From Lachnospiraceae bacterium (lineage in GTDB: Bacteria; Bacillota; Clostridia; Lachnospirales; Anaerotignaceae): DNA of 5,983 nt. Location: contig DPJA01000034.1 in the NCBI GenBank assembly GCA_003543235.1, positions 1 through 5,983 of the forward strand, in the 5' to 3' direction. This document shows, one piece after another, positions 5,188 to 5,983 of the stretch (position 1 is its first letter; every line of letters starts with the position of its first letter). The notes beneath the pieces are model-generated. The model was not told where the DNA came from and did no database searches. It saw only the letters and a program-made list of their open reading frames with translations. The translations under genes and the position numbers were made by a program.

Positions 5188-5880
5188 TTATAAAGGTCTA
5201 GTATCTTCGTCTCTTTTGGAAGACGAGAGTACGCTCACAAGAAAATTAATGTGTTCTTCCCTTTTACTTTTAGTAGAAATCAATTTTGTATCATCTATCC
5301 TAAACTTTCTTTTAGATGGCTTTTTATCTGTACTTTCCCATACTTCTACTGAATATCCTCCAGATTCATCTTTACTTAACTTAATTTGTTCAATTCCATC
5401 TTTATATTTATCTGCTTTATTAGAATATTGAACATATTTAATATCCTGATTTTCATCAAATCCAATAGCTACTTTTCTACCTTCAATATCGTGGTCTTTA
5501 CTAAATTTACCAACGCTCTTTATATCCCAAATTCTATTATTATGGTCATACCTCAATATTCCATTTAGTTCTTGTTCCCATATTAAGTATACCCTTTCAA
5601 AAACAACATTATTTCTATCCAATTCTTCACCCGAAGGGACTGGCATAAAAGTACATTCATTATGATAAAATGAATTTCTCATACTAAAGCTTATGTCTTT
5701 AAGTTGTGCAAAAATATCTATTAACTTTTGCCAGTATACTCCATTTTCAACTTTTCCCAAAGAATTTATAAAATCCATTAATTTATCATGGTAATCTCCA
5801 TAATTATTGATATCACTAAAAATCTCTAAACTTTTAAGTTTGCTTCCCTCTAATTCTCCGTGCCCTACAGTTATACCCAA
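5188..5880 (-). CDS. Hypothetical protein, 230 aa, TTG start
   Basis: I do not recognise this protein. It is soluble-looking and charged, with no signal peptide or membrane segment. An N-terminal half with an amphipathic stretch (KLMDFINSL, then WQKLIDIFAQL) is followed by a likely beta-rich half (VYLIWEQELNGILRYD, KVAIGFDE, GYSVEVWES) and a lysine/serine-rich tail. The frame opens at a TTG at 5889, but that codon touches the GGAGG (5890-5894). The next TTG at 5880 lies 9 nt after it and is the better start, giving MGITVGHGEL. No ATG is close enough to the site. It has its own promoter upstream and a probable terminator downstream, so it is not part of the amidoligase operon. Its codons look even more AT-rich than those of the amidoligase, which hints at a separate origin. 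Confidence 0.72.
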   Translation of the reverse strand: MGITVGHGELEGSKLKSLEIFSDINNYGDYHDKLMDFINSLGKVENGVYWQKLIDIFAQLKDISFSMRNSFYHNECTFMPVPSGEELDRNNVVFERVYLIWEQELNGILRYDHNNRIWDIKSVGKFSKDHDIEGRKVAIGFDENQDIKYVQYSNKADKYKDGIEQIKLSKDESGGYSVEVWESTDKKPSKRKFRIDDTKLISTKSKREEHINFLVSVLSSSKRDEDTRPL

Positions 5881-5915
5881 AATATACAACCTCCAATATT
5901 ATTTTTAATATTCAA

Positions 5916-5944
5916 ATAATAACATAAAGTATTATATTTTTCAA
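5916..5944 (-). promoter_or_regulatory. Predicted promoter of the 5188-5880 hypothetical gene
   Basis: On the minus strand TTGAAA (5944-5939) and TATTAT (5921-5916) are separated by exactly 17 bp, a near-consensus sigma-A-type promoter. It lies about 36 bp before the proposed TTG start and 22 bp before its GGAGG. Beyond it, 5945-5983 holds no gene that I can support. Confidence 0.68.
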
Positions 5945-5983
5945 GCATTTGTAAGCTTATGGGTGCATTTTTTCCGTATGATC

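Noticed and set aside
4703..5201. Plus-strand open frames across the amidoligase start and the leader
   Set aside because: They overlap the conserved amidoligase N-terminus in antisense, give cysteine- and leucine-rich low-complexity translations and have no good binding site.
5216..5568. Plus-strand open frames of 60-71 codons inside the hypothetical gene
   Set aside because: They are antisense to a better supported gene with promoter and GGAGG. Their hydrophobic, Ile/Phe/Ser-rich content is what antisense of an AT-rich charged gene yields.

Overview
The window is AT-rich DNA, and its ribosome binding sites are strong GGAGG-type sequences. This suggests a Firmicute, most likely a gut-type Clostridia (Lachnospiraceae/Oscillospiraceae-like), probably in accessory or mobile-element DNA. 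Every gene I can support lies on the minus strand, so transcription runs right to left.

Region 1 (about 5-3436, possibly to 3462) is a compact transposon-like element of the RIT (Recombinases In Trio) type. Three overlapping tyrosine recombinase genes are read in the order ritA (3294-2065), ritB (2072-1098), ritC (1111-98). All three keep the full R-K-H-R-H-Y catalytic set. The element is bounded by 30-bp terminal inverted repeats with one mismatch (5-34 and 3407-3436). An inverted copy of an internal repeat motif sits at the mirrored distance from each end, and there is no passenger gene. The likely ritA promoter overlaps one of these repeats, so recombinase binding could shut down its own expression.

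Region 2 (about 3443-4955) is the operon the element landed in. Read leftward it holds an amidoligase-family gene (4955-4063), a gamma-glutamylcyclotransferase-like gene (4002-3544) and a small CxxC protein gene starting at 3541. The amidoligase is a pseudogene with one single-base deletion and one in-frame stop. The cyclotransferase-like gene looks intact. The small gene is cut after 26 codons by the RIT element. Amidoligase plus AIG2/GGCT-like cyclotransferase is a known pairing thought to make and remove amide or isopeptide-type linkages, so this appears to be a decaying copy of such a module.

Region 3 (5143-5983) holds one hypothetical gene (5880-5188) with a good promoter, a GGAGG site pointing to a TTG start, and a likely terminator. 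It is transcriptionally separate from region 2.

The least explained part is the right junction of the element (3428-3470). A recombinase-core-like inverted repeat with a 6-bp spacer is followed by a second, 20-bp near-palindrome built from the element's own outer ends, and only then by recognisable host gene sequence. This suggests a more complex insertion history, such as an excision footprint, a nested insertion or an extended element end.
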